Positions 41,900 through 52,077 of a DNA stretch of 64,000 nt are shown in pieces. How positions within the stretch are numbered: the stretch's first letter is position 1; each line of letters begins with the position of its first letter. Below the pieces are notes generated by a model. It ran no database searches, was not told the origin of the DNA, and worked only from the letters and a program-made list of their open reading frames with translations. Both the position numbers and the translations under genes were made by a program. Source of the stretch: Paraburkholderia sp. IMGN_8 (lineage in GTDB: Bacteria > Pseudomonadota > Gammaproteobacteria > Burkholderiales > Burkholderiaceae); the NCBI RefSeq assembly GCF_038050405.1, contig NZ_CP150900.1, positions 496,001-560,000 of the forward strand. The letters are read 5' to 3'.

Positions 41900-42802
41900 C
41901 TAATGGCTTTCGCGGCGCGTTCCCGTCAGGCATACCCAACCTTCGTGTTCGCGCCATACGGCGATGTCGATCCATCGCGCATAGACTTGCGCCACTTCGT
42001 CCGCCTGCCGCGCGAGAATGCCCGACAGTGCGATCCGCCCGCCCGGCTTGACCTTCGACGACAGCATCGAGGCCATCAGCTTGAGCGGATTGGACAGAAT
42101 ATTGGCGACCACGATATCGAACTCGCCGCTGGGGCATTCGTCAGGCAAACCATACGTGACGTCCGCGCGATTGCGCTCGCTGTTATGGCGCGCCGATTCG
42201 ACCGCTTGCGGATCGATGTCGATGCCGTACACTGGATTCGCGCCGCACTTCTTCGCGAGAATCGCGAGGATGCCGGAGCCGCAGCCATAGTCGAGTACCG
42301 ATTGCTCTGGCTTGACCGATTGCTCGAGCCACTCCATGCACAGGCGGGTGGTCGGATGGCTGCCGGTGCCGAACGCGAGGCCCGGATCGAGTTCCAGCAC
42401 GAGTGCTTCGGGGTCGGGTGCATCGTGCCACGACGGCACGACCCAGATGCGCTCGCCGATCGGAATCGGATCGAATTGCGATTGCGTGAGACGCACCCAA
42501 TCCTGTTCCTCGACTTCACGTACGATGAAGGAAGGCGCGGGATCGAGGCCCAGCTCGTTTGCCGCGGCCGTCAACAGCACGGCTGGGTCGTGTTCGGGCG
42601 CGAGCAGCGCGATCACGCGCGAACGCTGCCAGGCCGTGCGATCCGGCGTGAGACCGGGCTCGCCGAACAGCGGCTGCTCGTCGGGCGTGTCGGCGTCCGC
42701 ATCTTCGACCGATACGGACAGCGCACCCAACTCGAGCAGCGTGTCGGAGAACTCCTCCGCGTGCTCGCGTGCCAGCTCGGCGATCAGTTCCCGGTAGCTC
42801 AT
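41900..42802 (-). CDS. prmA: ribosomal protein L11 methyltransferase PrmA
   Basis: 300-residue SAM-dependent enzyme that trimethylates several sites of L11. SAM-binding motif [13 protein letters not shown] and the following [13 protein letters not shown] acidic loop are clear; [15 protein letters not shown] before it is the PrmA signature. It starts 3 bp after the accC stop and is in the accB-accC-prmA unit. Confidence 0.96.
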   Translation of the reverse strand: MSYRELIAELAREHAEEFSDTLLELGALSVSVEDADADTPDEQPLFGEPGLTPDRTAWQRSRVIALLAPEHDPAVLLTAAANELGLDPAPSFIVREVEEQDWVRLTQSQFDPIPIGERIWVVPSWHDAPDPEALVLELDPGLAFGTGSHPTTRLCMEWLEQSVKPEQSVLDYGCGSGILAILAKKCGANPVYGIDIDPQAVESARHNSERNRADVTYGLPDECPSGEFDIVVANILSNPLKLMASMLSSKVKPGGRIALSGILARQADEVAQVYARWIDIAVWREHEGWVCLTGTRRESH

Positions 42803-42805
42803 GAC

Positions 42806-44173
42806 TTACACTTCTTCCGGCGCGGCCTGCTGCTTCGCGGCCAACCGGTTTTCGAGGTAGTGAATGCTGGTGCCGCCTTCGACGAACTTCGCATCCAGCA
42901 TCAGCTCGCGGTGCAGCGGAATGTTGGTCTGAATGCCTTCGACCACCATTTCCGACAACGCGATGCGCATCCGCTTGATCGCCTGTTCGCGCGTGGCGCC
43001 GTAAGCGATCAGCTTGCCGATCATCGAATCATAGTTCGGCGGCACGAAATAGCCATTGTAGACGTGCGAATCGACGCGGATGCCGGGGCCGCCCGGCATA
43101 TGCCACGACGTCAAACGTCCCGGCGACGGAATGAACTTGAACGGATCTTCCGCGTTGATCCGGCATTCGATCGCATGACCCTTGAACACGATGTCGCGCT
43201 GGCGGAACGCAAGCTTCTCTCCGGCCGCGATACGGATCTGTTCCTGCACGATGTCGACACCGGTGATCAGTTCGGTCACCGGATGCTCGACCTGCACGCG
43301 CGTGTTCATTTCGATGAAGTAGAACTCGCCGTTTTCGTACAGGAACTCGAACGTACCGGCGCCAAGGTAGCCCATCTTCTTGCAGGCATCCGCGCAACGA
43401 TCGCCGATACGGTCGATCAGGCGCCGCGCGATACCCGGCGCCGGCGCTTCTTCGATCACTTTCTGGTGGCGGCGCTGCATCGAGCAGTCGCGCTCGCCCA
43501 GCCACACGGCATTCTTGAACGAATCGGACAGCACCTGAATTTCGATGTGCCGCGGGTTCTCCAGGAATTTCTCCATGTAGACCTGCGGATTGCCGAACGC
43601 ACGGCCTGCTTCTTCGCGCGTCATGTTGACCGCGTTGACCAGTGCTGCTTCGGTGTGGACCACGCGCATGCCGCGGCCACCGCCGCCGCCGGCGGCCTTG
43701 ATGATGACCGGATAGCCGACCTGGCGGGCAATTTTCACGATCTCTTTCGGATCTTCCGGCAACGCGCCCTCAGAGCCCGGCACGCAAGGCACGCCGGTTT
43801 TGATCATGGTTTGCTTCGCGGTGACCTTGTCGCCCATCATCCGGATCGTTTCCGGGCGCGGGCCGATGAAGGTGAAGCCGGACTGCTCGACACGCTCGGC
43901 AAAGTCGGCGTTCTCCGACAGGAAGCCGTAGCCGGGGTGAATCGCTTCGGCGTCCGTCACTTCTGCCGCGCTGATCAGTGCAGGCATGTTCAGGTAGCTC
44001 AGATTCGAAGGCGCCGGGCCGATACAGACCGCCTCGTCGGCGAGCTTCACGTACTTGGCTTCCTTGTCGGCTTCCGAATAGACGACGACCGTCTTGACGC
44101 CGAGTTCGCGGCAGGCGCGCTGGATACGAAGCGCGATCTCGCCACGATTGGCAATGAGAATTTTTTCAAACAT
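42806..44173 (-). CDS. accC: acetyl-CoA carboxylase, biotin carboxylase subunit AccC
   Basis: 455-residue ATP-grasp enzyme that carboxylates the biotin on AccB, first half-reaction of fatty acid synthesis. N-terminus [17 protein letters not shown], glycine-rich ATP loop GGGGRGMRV, and the [14 protein letters not shown] segment are standard. ATG 44173 is chosen; seven codons more are open upstream. The accB gene lies 118 bp upstream. Confidence 0.97.
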   Translation of the reverse strand: MFEKILIANRGEIALRIQRACRELGVKTVVVYSEADKEAKYVKLADEAVCIGPAPSNLSYLNMPALISAAEVTDAEAIHPGYGFLSENADFAERVEQSGFTFIGPRPETIRMMGDKVTAKQTMIKTGVPCVPGSEGALPEDPKEIVKIARQVGYPVIIKAAGGGGGRGMRVVHTEAALVNAVNMTREEAGRAFGNPQVYMEKFLENPRHIEIQVLSDSFKNAVWLGERDCSMQRRHQKVIEEAPAPGIARRLIDRIGDRCADACKKMGYLGAGTFEFLYENGEFYFIEMNTRVQVEHPVTELITGVDIVQEQIRIAAGEKLAFRQRDIVFKGHAIECRINAEDPFKFIPSPGRLTSWHMPGGPGIRVDSHVYNGYFVPPNYDSMIGKLIAYGATREQAIKRMRIALSEMVVEGIQTNIPLHRELMLDAKFVEGGTSIHYLENRLAAKQQAAPEEV

Positions 44174-44291
44174 AGCGGGTTTTCGACTCATCAATGGGCG
44201 CCGGGTTGATCACAACCTCGGCTGCCTCACAGGATCGGTCGCGCGCCTCGGGAGGGCAGGCGCGCGGGCGGCGAACGCAAAGCGTGCCGCG

Positions 44292-44765
44292 TCAGCCGAC
44301 CACGAACAGCGGTTGGCCGTACTCGACCGCCTGGCCGTTTTCGACGAGGATTTCCTTGACCACGCCGGACTTGTCCGACTCGATTTCGTTGAGCAGCTTC
44401 ATCGCTTCGATGATGCAGATCGTCTGGCCTTCCTTGACCGTGTCGCCCACCTGGACGAACGGATCGGCGCCCGGGGATGGCGCACGGTAGAAGGTGCCGA
44501 CCATCGGCGAGGTCACCACGTGACCTTGCGGCGCGGCGGCGGCCGGCGCAGCCGGGGCGCCTGCTGCTGCGGCGGGCGCTTCGGCGGCGCCTAGTGCCGG
44601 CATCGGCTGTGCGTATTGCGGCGCGTACGAAGCGGACGGTTGCACGTAAACCGGCGGCGCATTCTTGACGATGCGGACCTTGCCTTCGCCCTCGGTCACT
44701 TCGAGTTCGGAAATACCGGACTCGGAGACGAGGTCGATCAGAGTTTTCAGTTTACGTAGATCCAT
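44292..44765 (-). CDS. accB: acetyl-CoA carboxylase, biotin carboxyl carrier protein AccB
   Basis: 157 residues. The biotin lysine is Lys123 in [10 protein letters not shown]. An N-terminal helical part, a Pro/Ala-rich linker (about 40-80) and the C-terminal biotinyl domain starting [17 protein letters not shown] are in order. Pairs with AccC; the carboxyltransferase genes are elsewhere. aroQ lies upstream on the same strand. Confidence 0.97.
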   Translation of the reverse strand: MDLRKLKTLIDLVSESGISELEVTEGEGKVRIVKNAPPVYVQPSASYAPQYAQPMPALGAAEAPAAAAGAPAAPAAAAPQGHVVTSPMVGTFYRAPSPGADPFVQVGDTVKEGQTICIIEAMKLLNEIESDKSGVVKEILVENGQAVEYGQPLFVVG

Positions 44766-44836
44766 CAGGCAGCCCCTTTCAATGCGTGAAGTGCCGGCGG
44801 GGTGCGCCGCCGGCTCAAATTAGATGTGTGTGGAAT

Positions 44837-45292
44837 TCAGCCGCGCGACGAACCGGCGGACAGCCGGTCGAGCGCGAATTCGAGCGCGTACAGATAGCCC
44901 TTCCAGCCGAGGCCGCAAATCACGCCCTCAGCCTGGTCGGAGAAATACGAGTGGTGCCGGAACGGTTCGCGGCGATGCACGTTCGACAGGTGAATCTCGA
45001 CGAACGGGATGCCGACCCCCGCCAGTGCGTCCCGAATGGCCACGCTGGTATGCGTGTACGCGGCGGGATTGATCAGTATGAAATCGGTCTTTTCAGTCCG
45101 GGCGGATTGGATGCGATCGACCAGCGCGCCTTCGTGATTGCTCTGGAACGACGCTATCTCGACGCCGACGTCCGCTGCGCGGTCTGCCAGCGCCTGATCG
45201 ATCTGCGGCAACGTCACGCGGCCGTAGACCTCGGGTTCCCGGGTGCCGAGAAGGTTGAGGTTGGGGCCGTGCAGTACCAGCAGTCGCGTCAT
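44837..45292 (-). CDS. aroQ: type II 3-dehydroquinate dehydratase AroQ
   Basis: 151 residues; dehydrates 3-dehydroquinate in the shikimate pathway. [20 protein letters not shown] at the N-terminus contains the catalytic loop Tyr and Arg, and [17 protein letters not shown] is the second signature. Length is typical of the dodecameric type II enzyme. The aroQ-accB-accC order is widely conserved. aroE, a later step of the same pathway, is about 6 kb away on the other strand. Confidence 0.97.
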   Translation of the reverse strand: MTRLLVLHGPNLNLLGTREPEVYGRVTLPQIDQALADRAADVGVEIASFQSNHEGALVDRIQSARTEKTDFILINPAAYTHTSVAIRDALAGVGIPFVEIHLSNVHRREPFRHHSYFSDQAEGVICGLGWKGYLYALEFALDRLSAGSSRG

Positions 45293-45486
45293 GGTCGCTT
45301 CTTTTTCCGTGGAATTGGGCGCACTTTAGCGCTGATTAGAGAAACTTGTCTAGTTTCATGCACGTACGGATTGATTTCGGCGACTTTTCGCCGCCGCTCC
45401 GGGCGCCCATCTTCTCTCAAATTCGCGCGATTTGCGCGCAATATTGTACGTTCCGCCGATATCTGAACGTCAAAAGAATGTGAAAT

Positions 45487-46038
45487 TTAGAGCGCGTCGA
45501 GCGTCCGTTTCAGCGCTTGAGGGTCGATTTGGCCTAATTTTGTCGAACGGATGTTGCCTTTTGCGTCAATTACGACGGTAAAAGGCAATCCGCCCGCGTT
45601 ATTGCCGAACGCCCGCGCCAGGTCGGCGCCGCCGAATCCGGTCACGTAGATCGGGTAGGCCACCTTCACCTTTTGCAGGAAGGTCTGGACGTTTTTATCC
45701 GAATCGACGCCAAGTCCGACGAACTGGATTCCCTTCTTGGCGTATTCGCGCTGAAGCTGCGAAAGGGCGGGCATCTCTTCGACGCACGGGCCGCACCACG
45801 ATGCCCAGAAGTTGACGACGATCGCGTGACCTTTGAGCAGACTCAACGATTGAGGCTTGCCGTCCACCGTGGTGACGGGCGCGGCCCACAACTGCTCAAC
45901 TGCGCTTTGCTGGGCGCCAGGTTGCGCCGCATGCGCGATCTCCGAGCCGTCGCCGTTCAGCCAGCGATTCGCCAGCACGCCGCCGCCCGCGGCGACGGCC
46001 GCCACCAGTGCGCCTGCCAGAATCCGTCTCGTATTCAT
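45487..46038 (-). CDS. TlpA-like thioredoxin-family disulfide protein
   Basis: 183 residues. An N-terminal signal anchor (ILAGALVAAVAAGGGVLAN) exports a thioredoxin fold to the periplasm. Active site FWASWCGPCVEEMP with Cys82 and Cys85, and the cis-Pro region GGLPFTVVID. TlpA/ResA-like reductases keep cytochrome c apoproteins or cytochrome oxidase factors reduced. Its start is 11 bp after the stop of the unknown gene, so they are probably one unit. Confidence 0.9.
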   Translation of the reverse strand: MNTRRILAGALVAAVAAGGGVLANRWLNGDGSEIAHAAQPGAQQSAVEQLWAAPVTTVDGKPQSLSLLKGHAIVVNFWASWCGPCVEEMPALSQLQREYAKKGIQFVGLGVDSDKNVQTFLQKVKVAYPIYVTGFGGADLARAFGNNAGGLPFTVVIDAKGNIRSTKLGQIDPQALKRTLDAL

Positions 46039-46049
46039 TGTTGGTCTGT

Positions 46050-46706
46050 CTAATTAGTGGAAGAGGTGACGTCGCTATTGTCGTCGAGCAGTGCCTGAAC
46101 GGCCTGCAGATTCGCGCGGGCAGTGCGGCCGCGCGCGTCGGCTCGTACCGCGCCGCGCAAATCGTCCGTCTCATACAATGCGACGTGGATGCCCACCGGT
46201 TCTGCGCCGGATCCTTCTTCTGTGTCACGCCACAAAAAGCTCAGCGTCTCGACGTAGCCGCGCCCGGCAAAATGCCGCGTCTCCGAAACGTCGTACTGGA
46301 TGTTGGCGTTCAGAAAGTAGATCGCGACTTCTTTCGGGTTGTCGCAGAACGCCTGCAGATGGATGTCCGAATGTTCGCCGGCTGTGCCGCCGAGCACTGC
46401 GCCTGTCAGATACGGATTGAACGGCGCGAGCCTTTGCATCCAGTCGATCGCGACCCGCCTGAGCCGGCGCAGCAGGATCGGCTGGCTGTCGCCTTGAAAG
46501 AGCGACTGATATTCGCGGATTTCTTCCTCGATCTGGTCGTTATCCGGCAGCCATTCGCCGGCGACACGGCTCTCGCCGACCACCTGCCGCGCGGCTTTAC
46601 GCTTGGCCGTAGCGTAGTCCATACCGTCTTCGGCGATCAGGCGCGCAGCCGCCATGGCGATTTCCTCGCGCACGCGCTGCGGATCGAAATGTGATTTGCG
46701 AACCAT
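46050..46706 (-). CDS. conserved protein of unknown function, possible nucleotidyltransferase-like fold
   Basis: 218 residues, no signal or membrane segment. The N-terminal 50 residues are helical and basic (VREEIAMAAARLIAEDGMDYATAKRKAARQ in character). The centre has VLGGTAGEHSDIHLQAF, which looks like the hG[GS]...Dh[DE]h motif of minimal nucleotidyltransferases but with His where the second acid is expected. The gene is sometimes mislabelled as a muramate ligase because mpl is next door; nothing here supports that. Divergent from mpl, coupled by position to the TlpA-like gene. Confidence 0.75.
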   Translation of the reverse strand: MVRKSHFDPQRVREEIAMAAARLIAEDGMDYATAKRKAARQVVGESRVAGEWLPDNDQIEEEIREYQSLFQGDSQPILLRRLRRVAIDWMQRLAPFNPYLTGAVLGGTAGEHSDIHLQAFCDNPKEVAIYFLNANIQYDVSETRHFAGRGYVETLSFLWRDTEEGSGAEPVGIHVALYETDDLRGAVRADARGRTARANLQAVQALLDDNSDVTSSTN

Positions 46707-46881
46707 CTCTCAATCATACTAGAGATTGATGACACGCCTTACTGGGTGGGTCGCACCGGCTGCCCGGCTTAGGGCGATGCGAAGGCGTCGGTTACAATAG
46801 CGTCCTTTGCAGACGGTCGTTTTGCCCGCTCCTGCGCTCTCCCATCCCACGCAAAAAACGCCCGCGCGGCACGACAGGCTT

Positions 46882-48276
46882 ATGCACATCCACATCCTCG
46901 GCATCTGCGGCACGTTCATGGGCGGTCTCGCGGTGCTCGCGCGCGGCGCGGGTCACACCGTAACGGGCTGCGACGCCGGCGTCTATCCGCCGATGAGCAC
47001 GCAGCTCGAGGCGCAAGGCATTCGTCTGATCGAAGGTTACGACGCCGAGCAGTTGAACGGCCTGCAAGCGGACCTTTTTGTGATCGGCAATGTGGTCTCG
47101 CGCGGCAATCCGCTGATGGAAGCGATTCTCGACCGCGGCCTGCCGTATGTGTCCGGCCCGCAATGGCTCGGCGAGCATGTGCTGAACGGCAAATGGGTGC
47201 TGGCGGTGGCCGGCACGCACGGCAAGACGACCACCAGCTCGATGCTCACCTGGCTGCTCGAAGACGCCGGGTTGAATCCGGGCTTCCTGATCGGTGGCGT
47301 GCCGCTGAATTTCGGCGTGTCGGCGCGGCTGACCGATTCCAGCTTCTTCGTGATCGAGGCCGACGAGTACGACACGGCCTTCTTCGACAAACGTTCCAAG
47401 TTCGTTCACTACCGTCCTAAAACCGCGGTCCTGAACAACCTCGAATTCGATCATGCCGACATTTTCCCGGATCTGGCTGCGATCGAAACACAATTCCATC
47501 ATCTGATCCGCACGGTGCCGGGCATCGGCCGCATCGTGACGAACGGTCGCGAGGACGCGCTGGAGCGCGTGCTGACGCGCGGGTGCTGGAGCGAAGTGGA
47601 GCGGTTCGGCGTGCAGGGCGGCTGGGAGGCCTTGCCGGCGGAAGACGGCGTACCGGTCGACGAACGTTTCGCCGTGTATCACAACAGCGAGCGCGTCGGC
47701 GTGGTCGAGTGGCAGGTGCAGGGTGAGCACAACCGGATGAACGCGATTGCCGCGATCGCCGCCGCGCGTCATGTGGGCGTGCCGCCGGCGCAGGCCGCAA
47801 AGTCGCTTGGCGGCTTCCGCAACGTCAAGCGCCGCATGGAAGTGCGCGGTAGTGTCGACGGCGTGACCGTCTATGACGACTTCGCCCATCATCCGACCGC
47901 AATCGAAACCACGGTGGCCGGACTGCGCGCACGCGTGGGCCGCGAACGCACGCGGATTCTCGCGGTGCTCGAGCCGCGCTCGAACACCATGAAGCTCGGC
48001 GTGATGAACGCGCAACTGCCGGAAAGTCTGGCCGACGCCGACCTCGTGTTCGGCTACGGTGCGCCGAGCGGCCGCGACGCGCTCGGCTGGAATCTCGGCG
48101 TAGCGCTCGCGCCGCTCGGCGGCAAGGCGCAAGCGTTCGATAATCTCGACGCGCTGGTCAAAGCGGTGGTCCACGCCGCGCGCCCCGGCGATCAGATTCT
48201 GGTGATGAGTAACGGCGGCTTCGGCGGCGTGCATCAGAAGCTGCTCGACGCACTCTCTGCGCGAGGCACGTCGTGA
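46882..48276 (+). CDS. mpl: UDP-N-acetylmuramate:tripeptide ligase Mpl
   Basis: 464-residue Mur-ligase-family enzyme that attaches recycled tripeptide (L-Ala-D-Glu-meso-DAP) to UDP-MurNAc. ATP loop AGTHGKTTTSS at about 110-120, the N-terminal Rossmann start MHIHILGICGTFMGGLA, and VYDDFAHHPTAIE in the last third are family signatures. ATG 46882 is chosen over an open upstream extension. Works downstream of AmpD in the same recycling route. A candidate -10 TACAAT lies near 46793. Confidence 0.96.
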   Translation: MHIHILGICGTFMGGLAVLARGAGHTVTGCDAGVYPPMSTQLEAQGIRLIEGYDAEQLNGLQADLFVIGNVVSRGNPLMEAILDRGLPYVSGPQWLGEHVLNGKWVLAVAGTHGKTTTSSMLTWLLEDAGLNPGFLIGGVPLNFGVSARLTDSSFFVIEADEYDTAFFDKRSKFVHYRPKTAVLNNLEFDHADIFPDLAAIETQFHHLIRTVPGIGRIVTNGREDALERVLTRGCWSEVERFGVQGGWEALPAEDGVPVDERFAVYHNSERVGVVEWQVQGEHNRMNAIAAIAAARHVGVPPAQAAKSLGGFRNVKRRMEVRGSVDGVTVYDDFAHHPTAIETTVAGLRARVGRERTRILAVLEPRSNTMKLGVMNAQLPESLADADLVFGYGAPSGRDALGWNLGVALAPLGGKAQAFDNLDALVKAVVHAARPGDQILVMSNGGFGGVHQKLLDALSARGTS

Positions 48277-48875
48277 TCCTGTATCTGCACGGTTTCCGCT
48301 CTTCGCCGAACTCGTTCAAGGCGCGCGTGCTGGCGGCACGGCTTGCCGAACTCGGCCGCGGCGACGAATGGTGTTGTCCGATGCTGCCGGTTTCGCCGTT
48401 CGAGACGGTGGCGCTCGCCGAATCGCTGATGGCCGCCGCGGGCGCCGGGCGCGTGACGCTGATCGGCAGTTCGCTCGGCGGCTATTTCGCCACCTGGCTG
48501 GCCGAGAAGCACGGCTGGCCGGCGGTGCTGCTGAACCCGGCGGTCGTGCCGCAGCGCGACCTGAGCGCGTACCTCGGCGAGCAGCCGTTGTGGCACGGCG
48601 GCGGCAGCATTGTTGTCGAGCCGCACCATCTGGACGAGTTACGCGCGCTCAGCGTCGAGTCGATCACGCGGCCCGAACGCTATTATTTGATGGCAGCCGC
48701 CGGCGACGAAGTGCTCGATTACCGCGAAATGCTCGCGCACTATCCCGGCGCCCGGACTACGCTGATCGAAGGCAGTGACCACGCGATCAGCGAGTTCGAG
48801 CAATACGTCGACGAGGTGCTGGCCTTTTGCGATGCGGAAGACGTCGAGCCGCCGGCGCCGCGCGAGGCCGCCTGA
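48273..48875 (+). CDS. YqiA-like alpha/beta-hydrolase (esterase)
   Basis: 200 residues. Nucleophile elbow GSSLGGYFA with Ser67; LYLHGFRSSP forms the oxyanion region and GSDHAISEFEQY carries the likely catalytic His. This matches the YqiA family of small esterases with unknown natural substrate. GTG start overlaps the mpl stop by 4 bp (GTGA), so it is translated together with mpl. Confidence 0.87.
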   Translation: MILYLHGFRSSPNSFKARVLAARLAELGRGDEWCCPMLPVSPFETVALAESLMAAAGAGRVTLIGSSLGGYFATWLAEKHGWPAVLLNPAVVPQRDLSAYLGEQPLWHGGGSIVVEPHHLDELRALSVESITRPERYYLMAAAGDEVLDYREMLAHYPGARTTLIEGSDHAISEFEQYVDEVLAFCDAEDVEPPAPREAA

Positions 48876-49047
48876 CGGCCGAGGCCAGGGTTTATATCTC
48901 ACGAGATTCATGCCGCCGGCGCTCAAGTATCGAGTATCGCGCCGCGGACCCACTACCACGAACACGTTGCCGTACCGCGCACGCAGTGACCGACAGTCGA
49001 ACACAGTCGGGCGCGCCGGCAGATGCAAGTCAGAACGAGAGTATTGA

Positions 49048-51168
49048 GTGAACGTTTTCTTTGAGGAATCGGGCAGTTTCAAGGCGGGCAGCGTGCTGTC
49101 GCGCCAAGGCGACGCGTTTCAGGTTGAGTTGCCGGGTGGCCGGCGCGCCAAGGTGCGCGCGAAAGATGTGCTGATCGAATTCGAGAAACCCACCGCAGCC
49201 GAGTTGATGCAGCAAGCCGACGCCGCCGGGCAGGACATCGATCTGGACTTCCTGTGGGAATGCGCGCCTGAAGACGAATTCCCGTTCGCCACGCTGGGCG
49301 CCGAGTACTTCGGCGAGGGCTTTGGTCCGATCGAGCGCGCGGCGCTGGTGCTGCGTATGCACGGCGCGCCGGTGTACTTCCGCCGCAAGGGCCGCGGGAT
49401 GTATCAACGCGCGCCGCAGGAGCAACTGAAAATGGCGCTCGCCGGGCTCGAACGCAAACGCCAGCAGGCGCTGGTGCAGGCCGGCTATGAGGACGAACTG
49501 AAAGCCGGCCGTCTGCCCGAAGCGTTCGCCGGCGCCAAAGCGCTGGCGTTGCTGACGAAGCCCGACAAGAACACGATCGAATACAAGGCGCTCGAAGGGG
49601 CGGCGGCGGCACGCGGCATTTCGCAGGCGCGCCTGATGCTCGAATGCGGCGGCATTCCGTCGGCGCGCGCGCTGCATGAGGCGAAATTCCTGTCGGAGTT
49701 TTTCCCGCACGGCACCGGTTTCCCGCCGGTCGCCGCCGGCACCTTGCCGGAAGATCTGCCGGAAGCCCTTGTAGAGGCGTTCTCGATCGACGACGTCACC
49801 ACCACTGAAATCGACGATGCGTTTTCCGTCGAGCATCTGGCCGATGGCCGCGTGCGGATCGGCGTGCACATCGCCGCGCCGGCGCTTGGCATCGCGCGCG
49901 GCGACGATGTCGACGCGATCGCGCGCACGCGTTTGTCGACTGTCTATATGCCGGGCGACAAGATCACGATGCTGCCCGATAGCGTCGTCGACGCGTTCAC
50001 GCTGGCTGAAGGCGGCTTGCGGCCGGCCTTGTCGCTGTATGTGATCGTCAATCGCGAGACGCAGGAGATCGTGGCGAGCGAAACGCGCGCCGAACGCGTG
50101 TTCATCAAGAACAATCTGCGCCACAACACGCTCGACGAACTCGTCACTGAAGAGGCGCTCGCCGCCGGCAGCGGCGACTATTCGCACAAGGAGGACATCG
50201 CCGTGCTGTGGCCGTTCGCGCAGGCTTTGTTCGAAAAACGTCAGACCGCGCGTGCCGGTTACGGTCTGCGCCGCGAAGTGCAGCGCAACACCGATTTCAA
50301 TTTCTACGTCGAAGGCGAGCACATCACGATCACGCCGCGCCGGCGCGGTTCGCCGCTCGATACGATCGTGGCTGAGCTGGCGATTCTGGCCAACTCGTCG
50401 TGGGGCGCGTTCCTGCACGACCACGGTGTGCCGGGCATCTACCGTACGCAGCGCGCGTTCGGCACGCCGACCGGCCCGAAGCGCACCCGCATGCAGACCA
50501 ACGCCGCGCCGCACGAAGGTTTGGGCGTCACGCAATATGCGTGGAGCACGTCGCCGCTGCGCCGTTACGTCGACCTGGTGAACCAGTGGCAACTGCTCGC
50601 ATGTGTGCAGCACGGCGTGACCGCGAAGCTGGCCGCGCCGTTCAAGCCGAAAGATGCCGATCTGTTCGCCGTCGTGCAAGGCTTTGACGACACGTACACC
50701 GCGTATGCCGATCACCAGCGCCGCATGGAGTACTTCTGGTGTCTGCGTTGGTTGAAGCAGGAGAACAGGAAGCAGGTGGTGGCATCGGTGGTGAAGGGCG
50801 ATCTGGTGCGCCTCGAAGAGATTCCGTTGCTGCTGCACGTGCCGGGTCTCGGCGTGCACGCACGCGGTACGCGTTTGCAGATGGAGGTGATGTCGATCGA
50901 CGAATTGACCGTCGAAGCGTCCGTGCGCTTGTTGCATGTGCTGGATGCGCCGACCGTGACGAGCGGCGCCGAGGCTGAAGAAGCCGACGAGGCGGATGAA
51001 GGCGAAGAGGAGATCATCGACGCCGCCGACGAAAGCGCCGAAGGCGAAGCCGAAGCGCAAGCTGAAGCGGACCTCGATGGCGGCGCAGCTGCACAGGGCG
51101 ACGCCGGGAACGGCGATGGAGCCAGCGATGCGGCAGCCGATCAGCACGTCGCGGAGCCGGGACGATGA
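49048..51168 (+). CDS. RNase II/RNB-family 3'-5' exoribonuclease
   Basis: 706 residues. The RNB catalytic core carries the acidic metal site in DDVTTTEIDDAFSVEHL, then VGVHIAAPA-like strands (IGVHIAAPALG) and GAFLHDHGVPGIYRTQ. It hydrolyses single-stranded RNA from the 3' end. Cold-shock-type RNA-binding parts at the N-terminus are poorly conserved, and the last about 65 residues are a highly acidic Glu/Ala/Asp tail, unusual for the family and likely disordered. GTG start; the stop overlaps aroE by 4 bp. Confidence 0.9.
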   Translation: MNVFFEESGSFKAGSVLSRQGDAFQVELPGGRRAKVRAKDVLIEFEKPTAAELMQQADAAGQDIDLDFLWECAPEDEFPFATLGAEYFGEGFGPIERAALVLRMHGAPVYFRRKGRGMYQRAPQEQLKMALAGLERKRQQALVQAGYEDELKAGRLPEAFAGAKALALLTKPDKNTIEYKALEGAAAARGISQARLMLECGGIPSARALHEAKFLSEFFPHGTGFPPVAAGTLPEDLPEALVEAFSIDDVTTTEIDDAFSVEHLADGRVRIGVHIAAPALGIARGDDVDAIARTRLSTVYMPGDKITMLPDSVVDAFTLAEGGLRPALSLYVIVNRETQEIVASETRAERVFIKNNLRHNTLDELVTEEALAAGSGDYSHKEDIAVLWPFAQALFEKRQTARAGYGLRREVQRNTDFNFYVEGEHITITPRRRGSPLDTIVAELAILANSSWGAFLHDHGVPGIYRTQRAFGTPTGPKRTRMQTNAAPHEGLGVTQYAWSTSPLRRYVDLVNQWQLLACVQHGVTAKLAAPFKPKDADLFAVVQGFDDTYTAYADHQRRMEYFWCLRWLKQENRKQVVASVVKGDLVRLEEIPLLLHVPGLGVHARGTRLQMEVMSIDELTVEASVRLLHVLDAPTVTSGAEAEEADEADEGEEEIIDAADESAEGEAEAQAEADLDGGAAAQGDAGNGDGASDAAADQHVAEPGR

Positions 51169-52028
51169 GCGCTAACGAAGTTCGTGATCGCTACGCGGTA
51201 ATCGGCAATCCGGTCGGCCATAGCAAATCGCCGTTCATACATGGACGTTTTGCCGCGCAGACTGGCGAGCCGATCGAGTATGGCCACTTGCTTGCGCCGG
51301 TCGACGCCTTCGTGCCGCACGTGCGCGCTTTTATCGAAGCGGGCGGCCGCGGCCTCAATGTAACCGTGCCGTTCAAGCTGGACGCGCACGCCTTCGCCGA
51401 CACCTTGTCGCCACGCGCGGCAGCGGCGGGCGCGGTGAACACGTTGCGCGTCGATTCGACCGGCATTTACGGCGACAACACGGATGGCTTCGGTCTCGTG
51501 CGCGACATCGAAGTGAATCTCGGCGTGCCGCTGAAGGGCGCGCGCATCCTGCTGTTGGGCGCGGGCGGCGCGGCGCGTGGCGTGGTGCTGCCGATGCTCG
51601 ACCGCACGCCGCACACGCTGACGATCGTCAACCGCACGGCCGCGAAGGCGGAAGCGCTGGTCGGCCAGTTCGCGCAGGCCGCGCGCGACGCCGCATGCCG
51701 CTTGACCGGTGGCAGCGCAAAAGCCATTGAAGCGGGTGAGTACGACGTGATCGTCAACGCGACCGCGGGCAGTCTCGACGCGTCGCTGCCGGAATGCGAC
51801 GACCGTGCGTTCGGCGCGGGCACGCTGGCCTACGACATGATGTACGGCGCGCAGCCGACGGTGTTCATGGAGTACGCGCGCACGTTGGGCGCACGCGGTG
51901 CCGATGGTCTCGGCATGCTGGTCGAACAGGCCGCCGAGTCATTTTTTGTCTGGCGCGGCGTGCGGCCTGACGGTGCCCCGGTGCTGGCCGAGTTGCGAGC
52001 GCTCCTCACTGCGCCGCCGCGCGCATAG
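51165..52028 (+). CDS. aroE: shikimate dehydrogenase AroE
   Basis: 287-residue NADPH-dependent enzyme reducing 3-dehydroshikimate to shikimate. Substrate-side motif [14 protein letters not shown], the lysine-bearing [10 protein letters not shown], and NADP loop [11 protein letters not shown] with NRTAAKAE are all present. ATGA overlap with the RNase gene; mtgA follows after 49 bp. Confidence 0.97.
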   Translation: MSANEVRDRYAVIGNPVGHSKSPFIHGRFAAQTGEPIEYGHLLAPVDAFVPHVRAFIEAGGRGLNVTVPFKLDAHAFADTLSPRAAAAGAVNTLRVDSTGIYGDNTDGFGLVRDIEVNLGVPLKGARILLLGAGGAARGVVLPMLDRTPHTLTIVNRTAAKAEALVGQFAQAARDAACRLTGGSAKAIEAGEYDVIVNATAGSLDASLPECDDRAFGAGTLAYDMMYGAQPTVFMEYARTLGARGADGLGMLVEQAAESFFVWRGVRPDGAPVLAELRALLTAPPRA

Positions 52029-52077
52029 TCGAGCGCCTTACACTTCAGAACTCACCGACGCGGGGACTGTGACCACG

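Noticed and set aside
41273..44209. 978-codon plus-strand frame opposite DUF3426, prmA and accC
   Set aside because: Antisense artefact running over three well-supported genes.
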